Origin: Rhizosphaericola sp047606825
Lineage (GTDB): Bacteria; Bacteroidota; Bacteroidia; Chitinophagales; Chitinophagaceae
Direction of reading: 5' to 3'
Length of the DNA stretch: 15,499 nucleotides
Assembly: GCA_047606825.1 (NCBI GenBank)
Contig: JASGDY010000129.1
Coordinates: forward strand, 1-15,499
Positions within the stretch are counted from its first letter, which is position 1, and the number at the start of each line of letters is the position of its first letter. Below are positions 1 to 7,629 of the stretch, piece by piece. Position numbers and translations under genes: made by a program. Below the pieces are notes generated by a model that saw only the letters and a program-made list of their open reading frames with translations, was not told the DNA's origin and searched no databases.

Positions 1-1
1 C

Positions 2-139
2 GGGGACATTGGTGTATTGAGAAGGTCTATAGCGTTCTCTGTTGAATAATATAAACACAGGTTTGGACTCCGGAAGCACGCCGTCCGACAGCGGAAGTGA
101 GGCAGGGGGAGCGGTGTTTTCTGCGGAGCAGTTGGGATC
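2..139 (-). other. possible partial coding frame running off the left window edge
   Basis: On the minus strand a frame is open from just after a TAG (140-142) to the window edge, 46 codons. Its composition is protein-like towards the edge, where it reads PVFILFNRERYRPSQYTNVP. There is no ATG, and the frame differs from that of the fragment at 199-468. It may be the inner part of a gene whose 5' end has decayed, or chance. No family recognised. Confidence 0.2.
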
Positions 140-198
140 CTAAATAGTTTCAACAGCCAGCAAGAAACGTTCCCGCAGCCGCAGCCGAACGGTTCAGT

Positions 199-468
199 TC
201 ATTCATGATGTTTTTTCACAATAGGAAAATTTAGATGCGTTTGCCCTGCATATAAGTTTGGTTCCACGTTTGGTATCACTTGTTTTTGTGAACCGAAAGG
301 GTCGTCCTCGTCCGCCAAGAATCCGTCATTGACGGCAATCTTTACAATAGTCCAATAGTCCGTAACGACAGCAGGTAAATACCCACAATCGTAATGTTTC
401 TTCCATGGGACAGCAACCAAACTTAATTCATTTATGCCCCCTCTGATATATTGTACTATTCTTGGAAT
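199..468 (-). pseudogene. fragment of an unrecognised gene, lacking a start codon
   Basis: The minus strand is open for 89 codons between a TAA (469-471) and a TGA (199-201). The translation looks like real protein: it has a balanced composition, aromatic residues in place, an acidic patch (LADEDDPFG) and a passage reading VQYIRGGINELSLVAVPW. There is no ATG in the frame; a TTG at 418-420 would give 73 residues but would discard the protein-like upstream part. I therefore read it as a 5'-truncated remnant rather than an intact gene. No family is recognised. It is divergent from the sigma factor gene and is unlikely to belong to the PUL. Confidence 0.35.
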
Positions 469-563
469 TTAGAGGTGTTTGCCTGATTGTCCAAATGAAC
501 AGCGGTTCATTTTCGATAATTTGACGTAATATTGGTCGTGTATTAAAATATTGTGATGGAAAT

Positions 564-1094
564 ATGGGGGATAGTCTTGGTATATTACAGAACAAAATTG
601 CGGAAGGAGATTTAAAAGCCTACGAGTGTCTATATCGGTTGAGTTATCATTCCCTGTTGAGATTCGGAATTTCCCTGACAAAAAACAAACAGGTCACAGA
701 GGAAATCGTATCGGACGTATTGGCGCACATCTGGTTTCACAGAGACAATATTTTGCAGATAGCAAACCTGAAAACCTACCTCTTCATTGCCGTCAAAAAC
801 AATTGCCTCAAGCACCTGAGCCGTTCCAGGACCGTTATGGACATTGAGGATTGCGATATCATTGCCTGTTTTGCCACTCCAGAAAAAAAAATGCTGTCCG
901 ACGAGCTCTACCAAAAAATCCAGAATGCCATCCAAAGCCTTCCCTCCAGATGCAAAATGTGTTTTCAGTTGGTAAAGGAAGAAGGCCTGTCCTATAAAGA
1001 AACTGCTGCCGTACTGGGGATTTCCCCCAAAACCGTCGATGCCCAGATTGTCACTGCATTAAAAAAAATAGCCGAAAAAATATCGGAAAAATAA
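564..1094 (+). CDS. ECF RNA polymerase sigma factor, PUL regulator
   Basis: A 176-residue sigma-70 family protein of the extracytoplasmic function type, the usual length for the Bacteroidota expansion of this family. Region 2 spans about residues 12-85 (the helix around VTEEIVSDVLAHIWFHRDNI binds core and the -10 element). Region 4 spans about 112-172 and contains the helix-turn-helix LSYKETAAVLGISPKTVDAQ. There is no extra C-terminal domain. The ATG at 564 is chosen because region 2 begins just after it. The gene lies 48 nt upstream of a FecR-type anti-sigma gene, the standard pair that controls a SusC transporter carrying an STN domain. Its target is therefore expected to be the susC promoter in 2148-2336. 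Family assignment is secure; the target is inferred from context. Confidence 0.95.
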   Translation: MGDSLGILQNKIAEGDLKAYECLYRLSYHSLLRFGISLTKNKQVTEEIVSDVLAHIWFHRDNILQIANLKTYLFIAVKNNCLKHLSRSRTVMDIEDCDIIACFATPEKKMLSDELYQKIQNAIQSLPSRCKMCFQLVKEEGLSYKETAAVLGISPKTVDAQIVTALKKIAEKISEK

Positions 1095-1142
1095 TTTTCC
1101 AACCATATAGGGAATATCTCCTTTTTGTGGTTCTTTTAACCA

Positions 1143-2147
1143 ATGGATGGTAATGTACTATATCAATTGATTGCCAAAAAGATGACGGAAGGTCTTGCTG
1201 AAAATGAACAGCAGGCACTGGATGGTTTATTGGCTACGTCTCCCGAACTGGCGGAACAGTATCGGATATTGGTTCAATACTGGCAAACGTCAGCGAAGGA
1301 CGAAAACATTGACGCGGAATGGCAACGGCATAAGCAGAAAATATATCGTAAAGAAGGAATGACGCGAAATAGGCACAGGTGGCTGGCAGCGGCAGGTGTC
1401 ATTGTCGCCATTGTAGTGGCTTCGGCAGTTTTTTGGGTAATGTCCTATAAGTCGGAAACGATATTGGCGACGACCAACCAGGAACGTAAAAGGACGGTAT
1501 TGCCTGACGGAACGCTTATCGTTATGAATGCCAACTCCAGACTGGAATATGATTCCCTCGGTTTTGTCAAAGGCAAGCGTAAGGTTTACTTCCAGGGCGA
1601 AGGATATTTTGACGTGCGGCACGACACGTTGCATCCGTTTCAGGTGGTGCTGCCGGTCGGCGTAGTCAACGTGCTAGGTACAGCCTTTAATATCAATGCT
1701 TACAGCGGCGACAACCATTCGGAGATAGCATTGCTGCGCGGAAAGATTACTTTCAGTAGCGATGTAGAGGAATCCAAAGTTCCTATCATATTGAGACCCG
1801 AGGAGAAAATCGTTATTGACAAAAACAAATATCTTCCGAACGTCCAGCCGGTCAAAGTCCTCCCCAACAACCTTGTCAGGGTCGATGACAAGGACATTGC
1901 CAAAGACACGGCATGGTTGCAGAATCAGATGGTGATGCGCAACGAACCTTTGGGTGTAATCGTCAAGCAATTGGAACATCAATACGGTGTCGCGATTGTC
2001 GTCCGCGACCCGGAACTGGAGCGTTACGTTTATTCTGGAGAACTGGGCAACCACTCGGTAACGCAGATATTGGAAGCCTTGAGTGCCATTCTTCCCTTTG
2101 ACTATACGACTTTGCCAGATGGTACCATAGAGATTAAAAAACAATAA
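1143..2147 (+). CDS. FecR-type transmembrane anti-sigma factor
   Basis: A 334-residue inner-membrane protein. The cytoplasmic N-terminal part (about 1-78) should hold the ECF sigma factor inactive. One membrane helix lies at about 80-101 (WLAAAGVIVAIVVASAVFWV). The periplasmic part has the FecR domain at about 112-210, with the family signature LPDGTLIVMNANSRLEY followed by GEGYFDV and LGTAFNINAY, and a C-terminal DUF4974-type domain at about 265-332 (NEPLGVIVKQLEHQYGVAIV). That last domain is similar in fold to the STN domain found on the partner transporter. It sits between the sigma gene and susC, which is the canonical order. It senses the SusC STN domain in the periplasm and releases the sigma factor. 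No truncation or missing domain is seen. Confidence 0.95.
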   Translation: MDGNVLYQLIAKKMTEGLAENEQQALDGLLATSPELAEQYRILVQYWQTSAKDENIDAEWQRHKQKIYRKEGMTRNRHRWLAAAGVIVAIVVASAVFWVMSYKSETILATTNQERKRTVLPDGTLIVMNANSRLEYDSLGFVKGKRKVYFQGEGYFDVRHDTLHPFQVVLPVGVVNVLGTAFNINAYSGDNHSEIALLRGKITFSSDVEESKVPIILRPEEKIVIDKNKYLPNVQPVKVLPNNLVRVDDKDIAKDTAWLQNQMVMRNEPLGVIVKQLEHQYGVAIVVRDPELERYVYSGELGNHSVTQILEALSAILPFDYTTLPDGTIEIKKQ

Positions 2148-2237
2148 AAATTTTACCCATAAACCGCTTGAAGTATGTTTTACCGTTCGGGATTTACTTG
2201 AAAAGAAAATAAGAAAACTGACGAACAAGGCTTTCTA

Positions 2238-2275
2238 TAAAAAAACGTTGGGAAATGTTGCAGCATTCCCCAACG
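2238..2275 (-). terminator. intrinsic terminator on the minus strand, upstream of susC
   Basis: CGTTGGG at 2246-2252 pairs with CCCAACG at 2269-2275, and AATG 2254-2257 pairs with CATT 2264-2267, around a 6-nt loop. The one odd position (2253/2268) is an A-C mismatch in a plus-strand RNA but a G-U pair in a minus-strand RNA. The T run needed for termination (seven A on the plus strand, 2239-2245) also follows the hairpin only on the minus strand. No protein gene reads into it from that side. Confidence 0.6.
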
Positions 2276-2324
2276 CCAAAATAGAGGTTCGCAAGAGATG
2301 TTTGCCCCCATTTTTTTAACTGAA
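2238..2324 (-). ncRNA. candidate cis-antisense small RNA in the susC leader (DonS-like)
   Basis: The minus strand carries a promoter-like pair over the susC start codon (TTG 2358-2360, 20 nt, TAATTTTG 2330-2337). About 50 nt past the predicted start site comes a GC-rich hairpin followed by seven U residues. The predicted RNA is about 87 nt and is antisense to the susC 5' leader. Short antisense RNAs in exactly this place are known from Bacteroides fragilis PULs controlled by ECF sigma/anti-sigma pairs (the DonS type), where they repress susC-side expression. Position, strand and size match; sequence homology to DonS is not claimed. The RNA ends are estimates. Confidence 0.45.
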
Positions 2325-2329
2325 TAAAT

Positions 2330-2360
2330 CAAAATTATGAAGAAAAAGCAGCTCTGCCAA
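2330..2360 (-). promoter_or_regulatory. candidate promoter for the antisense RNA
   Basis: Minus-strand TTG (2358-2360), a 20-nt spacer and TAATTTTG (2330-2337) match the Bacteroidota housekeeping form (TTG and TAnnTTTG). The spacing equals that of the tRNA-Leu promoter in this window. It overlaps the susC start codon, so transcription from it opposes susC. Confidence 0.4.
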
Positions 2361-5300
2361 CTATGCAGCAGGCTACTCACGTCCAAATGTTTGCTCATGT
2401 CACAATGGCTATTTGTATGTATGTTCTGTGGATTGATGACCGTATCGGCCAGAACGTTTCCACAAAAGAAGGTTTCCATCCACTTGGAGGATGTCAGCAT
2501 CACCAAAGCACTTGAGCGGTTGCAGTCGCTCAACCGTTCCGTCAAGTTGGTGTACAGCGAAAAATCATTTCCTGCCAAAACCAAGGTTTCGGTATCATCC
2601 TTCAACGAATCTTACGAACAAGTCTTGCAGGACATCCTACTCGGAACGGGACTATATTACAAGGTGGTAGACTCTAGTCTGGTTGCCATCGTACCGATTC
2701 CTATTTCCGCCTATTACGAGGAGAAAATCAAAGGTGTTGTCAAGGATTCGCTCGGCCGTCCGCTGGAGAATGTAATGGTTGTCGAGCAGGGAACGCCCAA
2801 TGCGGTGATGACCGACTCCTCGGGGTTCTTTGAGATGAACGTCAAGGACGAAAATGCCGTGCTTGTGTTTACGCGCGTGGGATATATGCGCCAGGAAATA
2901 CCCGTGCGCGGCAAGACGGATCTACAAGTGGTATTGCAGGAAGGTGTTTCGCAGTTGAATGAGGTGGTGGTGATTGGATACGGGACACAGAAAAAAAAGG
3001 ACCTTACCGGCTCAATATCGGTAGTGTCCTCTTCTGAACTGGAGAGTCGTCCCAATGTGCAATTTGGCGATGCCTTGGAAGGGAAGGTTGCAGGCGTACA
3101 GGTAATGAAATCTTCGGGTCAGCCACAGTCAGGTTTCTACGTGCGCATACGAGGTACATCTTCCATTACATCCGGCAGTGAGCCGTTGTATATTGTAGAT
3201 GGCGTGCCTACAACAAGCATTTCGGAAATTAACCCTTCGGATATTGCCAGTTTTTCTATATTGAAAGATGCTTCGGCAGCGGCAATTTATGGAGCGTCGG
3301 GCGCCAATGGGGTCGTGCTTATCACAACAAAACACGGACGTAACGGTAAAACGGAAGTTTCGTTGGATTCTTATATCGGATTTGCATCAGTGCGAAAAAA
3401 ACTTTCGGTGCTCAACGCTTCACAATATGCCGAATTGATGAGCGACATGGGTGAAGCACTCGACACGTCAGAATACAATGCCAATACCAACTGGCAAGAC
3501 CAGTTGTTCCGACATGGTCTCAGCCAGAATATCAACCTTTCGGTAAGGGGAGGCAATGCCACAACATCGTTTTATGTGTCTGGAGGATTGGTCAAGCAAA
3601 ATGGTATCATGATTACCAATACGATGAACCGCGCCAATTTCAAGCTAAGCATCGACCATTCCATCAGCAAGATATTTAAAGTGGGCGCCAATGTTTCTTA
3701 TAACAGGTGGCGCGATGTGGACGTTACTGAAGGCTACAGTACTAGTGCAGTGATGAATACGCTGTTGGGTTCTCCTGCAATTGCCTTGTACAATGATGAC
3801 AATACGGAATTTACGGTGGATCCATACTATCAAGACCTGGATAATCCTTTGGGACTGATATTGGGCAATGACCACCATTATGTCAACAATCGGTTTATGG
3901 GTAATGCCTATGTCGAAGCCAAAGTCATTCCCGACTTGAAACTGCGTTCCATGTTTGGTTATGAATATTTCAACAACCAGTATAATAGCTATGTCGATCC
4001 GTATAAAACGACGGAAGGTAGGGACAAAAGTGGTATAGGCATACTGACGACGGGTAGCAATGCCTATTGGATTTCTGAAAATACGGCAACCTATACTAAA
4101 TCGTTTGGTGCGCATAGTTTTGATGTCCTTGGTGGTCTCATCGCCACGAAGACGACTACGGATGCTTCCAGCATAACGACGCATAATTTTGCTAACGGCA
4201 ATATTAGCACAGTCAATGGAGGCTCTGTCATCGATGCTGCAACAGCCACTACTACACAGTTTGCTACGGTTTCTTTTATGAGTAGGCTCAATTATAACTA
4301 TGCGGAGAAGTATTATATTACAGCCAACCTACGCAGAGATGCATCCACCGTATTTGGCCCTGACCACCGATGGGGATGGTTTCCGGCATTCTCGCTGGCA
4401 TGGCGGCTTTCCAAAGAAGACTTCTTCAAAGATGTTAAGGCTGTTAGCGATTTGAAACTACGTGGCAGTTGGGGTAAGGTCGGCAACAGTCAGATTAGCC
4501 CATATTCCTATTTGGGTCTTATTTCCGCAGGAAGCAACTATGTTATAGGAGATGCTGTGGTAGCTGGTTATTTACCCACTTCTTTATCCAATGAAGATTT
4601 GCACTGGGAAGGTACGAACCAATTAGATCTTGGTATTGACCTGTCTTTGTTCAATGACAGGATAAGTTTTATAGCTGACTATTATGATAAAAAGACCGTA
4701 GGGCTACTGTTGGACATACCAGTGCCTGCAAGTTCTGGTTATACGACGGCGTTGAAAAATATAGGTAGTCTGCGCAATCGTGGTTTTGAATTTTCCATCA
4801 ATTCCAAAAACATAGACAACAAAGATTTTTCCTGGTCCAGCGAGTTTAACATTAGTTTTAATCGCAACAAGGTGCTCAACGTGGATCAAGGAACCATATA
4901 TGATGGCGAGATTGAAAGTAGAGGCAACAGTGTGATTATAGAGGCTGGTCTGCCTTTAGGTTCGTTCTATGGCTATGTAGCCAATGGTGTCAATTCGCAA
5001 ACCGGCAACATCGACTATGAAATGGCGGATACCACCGCAGGCCTTCAGACGAGCGATGCGCGCGTGATAGGCAATCCCAATCCTAATTATACATTGGGCT
5101 TTACCAATACGTTTACATACAAGAACTGGAATCTCAATATATTCTTGCAAGCGGTGGAAGGCAATCAGATATTGAATGCTACGCGTATCTATACGGAAGG
5201 TATGTGGCAGTTGCGCAACCAGACGACCGCAGTCCTGCGGCGGTGGCGCAATGTTGGTGACGTGACGGATGTGCCGCGTTCAGATTATGACAACGACGAT

Positions 5301-5594
5301 GCGCCGCAAGCCAATTACAATTCGCTGATATCGTCTCGTTTTATTGAGGACGGTTCTTATCTGAGGGTGAAATCGGTTACGCTTGGTTATAGTTTCCGTC
5401 CGAAGAAAAAAGATTCTTTCTGGTCTAGTGCAAAACTATATTTCACCGCAGAAAACCTGTTGACGTTTACGGGTTATTCTGGCTACGATCCGGAGGTCAA
5501 TGCGTACGGCAGCAGCAACACGGTTCAAGGCGTGGACTACGGTTCTTATCCTCAAGCCCGCAATTATGTATTTGGACTTAACGTAACTTTTTAA
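2337..5594 (+). CDS. SusC/RagA-type TonB-dependent outer-membrane transporter with STN domain
   Basis: A 1085-residue transporter that imports oligosaccharides across the outer membrane with TonB energy and acts as the signal receiver for the sigma/anti-sigma pair. Order: signal peptide (about 1-38, cleavage plausible after LMTVSA), STN domain (about 43-118), carboxypeptidase-regulatory-like beta domain (about 129-205, from IKGVVKDSLGRPLENVMVVE), TonB-box/plug start at about 207 (LNEVVVIGYGTQKKKDLTGS), plug to about 335 (with LYIVDGVPT and DASAAAIYGASGANGVVLIT), then a large barrel ending in NYVFGLNVTF with the terminal Phe typical for BAM insertion. The STN domain, absent from plain SusC proteins, marks it as a transducer. 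The susD gene follows after 19 nt and is surely co-transcribed. The leader carries a candidate antisense RNA. Substrate is not readable from SusC itself. Confidence 0.96.
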   Translation: MKKKQLCQLCSRLLTSKCLLMSQWLFVCMFCGLMTVSARTFPQKKVSIHLEDVSITKALERLQSLNRSVKLVYSEKSFPAKTKVSVSSFNESYEQVLQDILLGTGLYYKVVDSSLVAIVPIPISAYYEEKIKGVVKDSLGRPLENVMVVEQGTPNAVMTDSSGFFEMNVKDENAVLVFTRVGYMRQEIPVRGKTDLQVVLQEGVSQLNEVVVIGYGTQKKKDLTGSISVVSSSELESRPNVQFGDALEGKVAGVQVMKSSGQPQSGFYVRIRGTSSITSGSEPLYIVDGVPTTSISEINPSDIASFSILKDASAAAIYGASGANGVVLITTKHGRNGKTEVSLDSYIGFASVRKKLSVLNASQYAELMSDMGEALDTSEYNANTNWQDQLFRHGLSQNINLSVRGGNATTSFYVSGGLVKQNGIMITNTMNRANFKLSIDHSISKIFKVGANVSYNRWRDVDVTEGYSTSAVMNTLLGSPAIALYNDDNTEFTVDPYYQDLDNPLGLILGNDHHYVNNRFMGNAYVEAKVIPDLKLRSMFGYEYFNNQYNSYVDPYKTTEGRDKSGIGILTTGSNAYWISENTATYTKSFGAHSFDVLGGLIATKTTTDASSITTHNFANGNISTVNGGSVIDAATATTTQFATVSFMSRLNYNYAEKYYITANLRRDASTVFGPDHRWGWFPAFSLAWRLSKEDFFKDVKAVSDLKLRGSWGKVGNSQISPYSYLGLISAGSNYVIGDAVVAGYLPTSLSNEDLHWEGTNQLDLGIDLSLFNDRISFIADYYDKKTVGLLLDIPVPASSGYTTALKNIGSLRNRGFEFSINSKNIDNKDFSWSSEFNISFNRNKVLNVDQGTIYDGEIESRGNSVIIEAGLPLGSFYGYVANGVNSQTGNIDYEMADTTAGLQTSDARVIGNPNPNYTLGFTNTFTYKNWNLNIFLQAVEGNQILNATRIYTEGMWQLRNQTTAVLRRWRNVGDVTDVPRSDYDNDDAPQANYNSLISSRFIEDGSYLRVKSVTLGYSFRPKKKDSFWSSAKLYFTAENLLTFTGYSGYDPEVNAYGSSNTVQGVDYGSYPQARNYVFGLNVTF

Positions 5595-5613
5595 CGACAA
5601 ACTATTTTCAATC

Positions 5614-7137
5614 ATGAACAGAAAGAATTATAAATACGCCTTGATGATTATAGCCTTGTTTTTGGCTTTTTCATCTTGCAAGAAGTTCCTTGATCTTACG
5701 CCTATTTCAAGTGCTACGACAGACAATGCCTATGAAACGGCGGACGATATAGAAGCCGGACTAAACGGTGCATATGGAGCGTTTATAGCAACCAATTATT
5801 ATCAATGGGAAATATTTGCACATACGGATGTCCGTGCTGACAACGCTTATTGCGGAGGTAGCAACGATGTTGATTATTATCAACTTGACATGAACAATAT
5901 TCCCAATACCAATGGAAGTGTTGAACGCGCCTGGACAGAGCTGTATGCTTCTATTGCCAAAGCTAACAATGTCTTGTATTACTTGCCTGACATAACGGAC
6001 GAATCGTTGACGGACGAAAGACGGGCGCAGATTACCGGAGAAGCGTGCTTTTTGAGGGCGTTCCATTATTTTCAGTTGGTTTCTTTGTTTGGCGGCTTGC
6101 CTTTGGAAAGAGAGTCAGTAAGTTCGGATGCTTCTGTAATTGACCTGCCACGCGCTACGGAAACGGAAACTTACGACTTCATAGATTCTAATCTTTTGGT
6201 GGCAGTTGCCAACCTACCCGAAACTTTCGGTGCGGACAATATCGATAAAGTACGTGCCACAAAGGGGTCGGCGTTTGCATTACTCGCCAAGATTTGGGCG
6301 CAGAGAAGCGACAGGGATTATTCCAAAGTAGATGCTTACTGCGACAGTGTCATTAATTTAGGCAAGTACGCCTTGTTGTCGGATTTTGACAATCTGTTTG
6401 ACGGCAGTAACAATTATAATGAAGAGTCTATTATGGAGATATCCTATCTGGCAAGTACGGATGAAGCGAATTGGGGAACTGAGATGTTGTATCCCACACG
6501 CAGTGATGACGGCACTATCGAGTCTCCTTGGCAAAGGTATTGCGTGCCTTCCCATACATTGGTAAATGCCTATACGACAGAGGGCGACGCAGTACGGCTT
6601 AAAACTTCGGTCAGTTTTGAACCAGCTGACTGGTCCGATGATTTTTGGAATCCTTGCGGCAATACGACGGATTCTCTTATTCCGTTCGCGTATAAACAAC
6701 GCCATCCAAATAGTTGGAGTGGCGGCGACCATGTCTATTTGCTGAGATATGCGGATGTCTTATTGTTGAAAGCGGAAGCACTTGCCAATCTAGGTGAGCT
6801 GTCGGATGCTCTTACATACCTCAATATGATAAGGAGCAGGGTAGGGCTTGCAGATGTTTCTACCACCTCTCAATCCGAATTGTTGACAAAAATATTAAAA
6901 GAACGGCAGTTGGAATTTGCGTTTGAATGGCAACGCTGGAACGATCTCAACAGGTTCGGCGTTACGGTTACGACGATGAACAACTTAGGTGAAACAACGT
7001 ATGTATGTAACGATGATGAAACGTTAAGCACGGGAACATCTATTGATTATGATTTTGACGATAATTCCACTTTGTTACCGATTCCGTTGACAGAGCTACA
7101 GGCAAATCCTAATCTTACCCAAAACCCAGGATATTAA
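5614..7137 (+). CDS. SusD/RagB-type glycan-binding surface lipoprotein
   Basis: A 507-residue lipoprotein that forms the lid over the SusC barrel and binds glycan at the cell surface. The N-terminus is a lipoprotein signal with the lipidated Cys at 22 (AFSSCKKFLDLTP); the residues after it fit export to the surface. The body shows SusD family features: the helical repeat region with GEACFLRAFHYFQLVSLFGG (about 142-161), the segment RYADVLLLKAEALANLGE near 376, ILKERQLEFAFEWQRWNDL near 427, and the usual C-terminal ending LLPIPLTELQANPNLTQNPG. Length is normal. It is coupled to susC with a 19-nt gap. No terminator is evident behind it, and the next gene starts 492 nt later after an AT-rich stretch with a long inverted repeat. 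Confidence 0.95.
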   Translation: MNRKNYKYALMIIALFLAFSSCKKFLDLTPISSATTDNAYETADDIEAGLNGAYGAFIATNYYQWEIFAHTDVRADNAYCGGSNDVDYYQLDMNNIPNTNGSVERAWTELYASIAKANNVLYYLPDITDESLTDERRAQITGEACFLRAFHYFQLVSLFGGLPLERESVSSDASVIDLPRATETETYDFIDSNLLVAVANLPETFGADNIDKVRATKGSAFALLAKIWAQRSDRDYSKVDAYCDSVINLGKYALLSDFDNLFDGSNNYNEESIMEISYLASTDEANWGTEMLYPTRSDDGTIESPWQRYCVPSHTLVNAYTTEGDAVRLKTSVSFEPADWSDDFWNPCGNTTDSLIPFAYKQRHPNSWSGGDHVYLLRYADVLLLKAEALANLGELSDALTYLNMIRSRVGLADVSTTSQSELLTKILKERQLEFAFEWQRWNDLNRFGVTVTTMNNLGETTYVCNDDETLSTGTSIDYDFDDNSTLLPIPLTELQANPNLTQNPGY

Positions 7138-7629
7138 ACGTATCAGTACAATTAGCATAGGAAAATATTTTGAAAAAGTATCTTTATCATCCACTTCAAG
7201 CATTTTCTGAATTTGTTTGGCGTGACGGAAGATATTAGGATGCGTTTCAATCTCGCTTGCGGTCTCAGTTGTATTGACTGGTCAAGGAAGGCGTTACGTA
7301 TACATATTTGTAAATCATGTTTTAATATTAGGGTTGCGTTATGAGGAAAACAATGTCAATTGGTTATCAATTTGTTCTTTGAAATATTGTAATTGAGTTT
7401 GCTGGAATATTTTATTTATGGGCATTTTTTCAAAAAAGAGATACTTAAAGGAAAAAACATATTTGCATTGATTCATATCTACTGAAAAATAGAAAGTTGT
7501 GATTTTATGGATTTTAAAAAAATCATATATTTTCCATGCAAAAAAACTCGCAAACTCAATATTGACAATATTTTAAAAGAACAAATTGAAATCTAAAAGC
7601 AACGCTAATGATGTATTAATTTAGTTGTC
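7138..7629. other. AT-rich intergenic stretch between susD and the GH20 gene
   Basis: There are 492 nt without a supportable gene. The first half has short minus-strand open frames with no clear start, which could be remnants or chance. The second half is dominated by the inverted repeat listed at 7367-7589. I see no exact TAnnTTTG promoter for the GH20 gene here, so that gene may be read from susC or from a promoter I cannot recognise. Confidence 0.5.
7367..7589. repeat. long imperfect inverted repeat upstream of the GH20 gene
   Basis: Left arm 7367-7402 (36 nt) and right arm 7550-7589 (40 nt) are reverse complements over three blocks: 14 nt (TCAATTTGTTCTTT), 9 nt (AAATATTGT) and 11 nt (ATTGAGTTTGC), separated by small indels, so 34 positions pair. 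The enclosed region is 147 nt of AT-rich sequence without a gene. The outer end lies 40 nt before the GH20 start codon. It could be a MITE-like element or a folded leader; no clear target duplication is visible at its edges. Confidence 0.7.

Noticed and set aside
2246..2275. Plus-strand attenuator or terminator before susC
   Set aside because: On the plus strand the stem has an A-C mismatch and no T tract follows; the features fit the minus strand instead.
7142..7283. Minus-strand gene remnant overlapping the end of susD
   Set aside because: One frame reads plausibly (for example ASEIETHPNIFRHAKQIQKM), but a second frame over the same bases looks equally good, neither has a start, and the signal may be chance.
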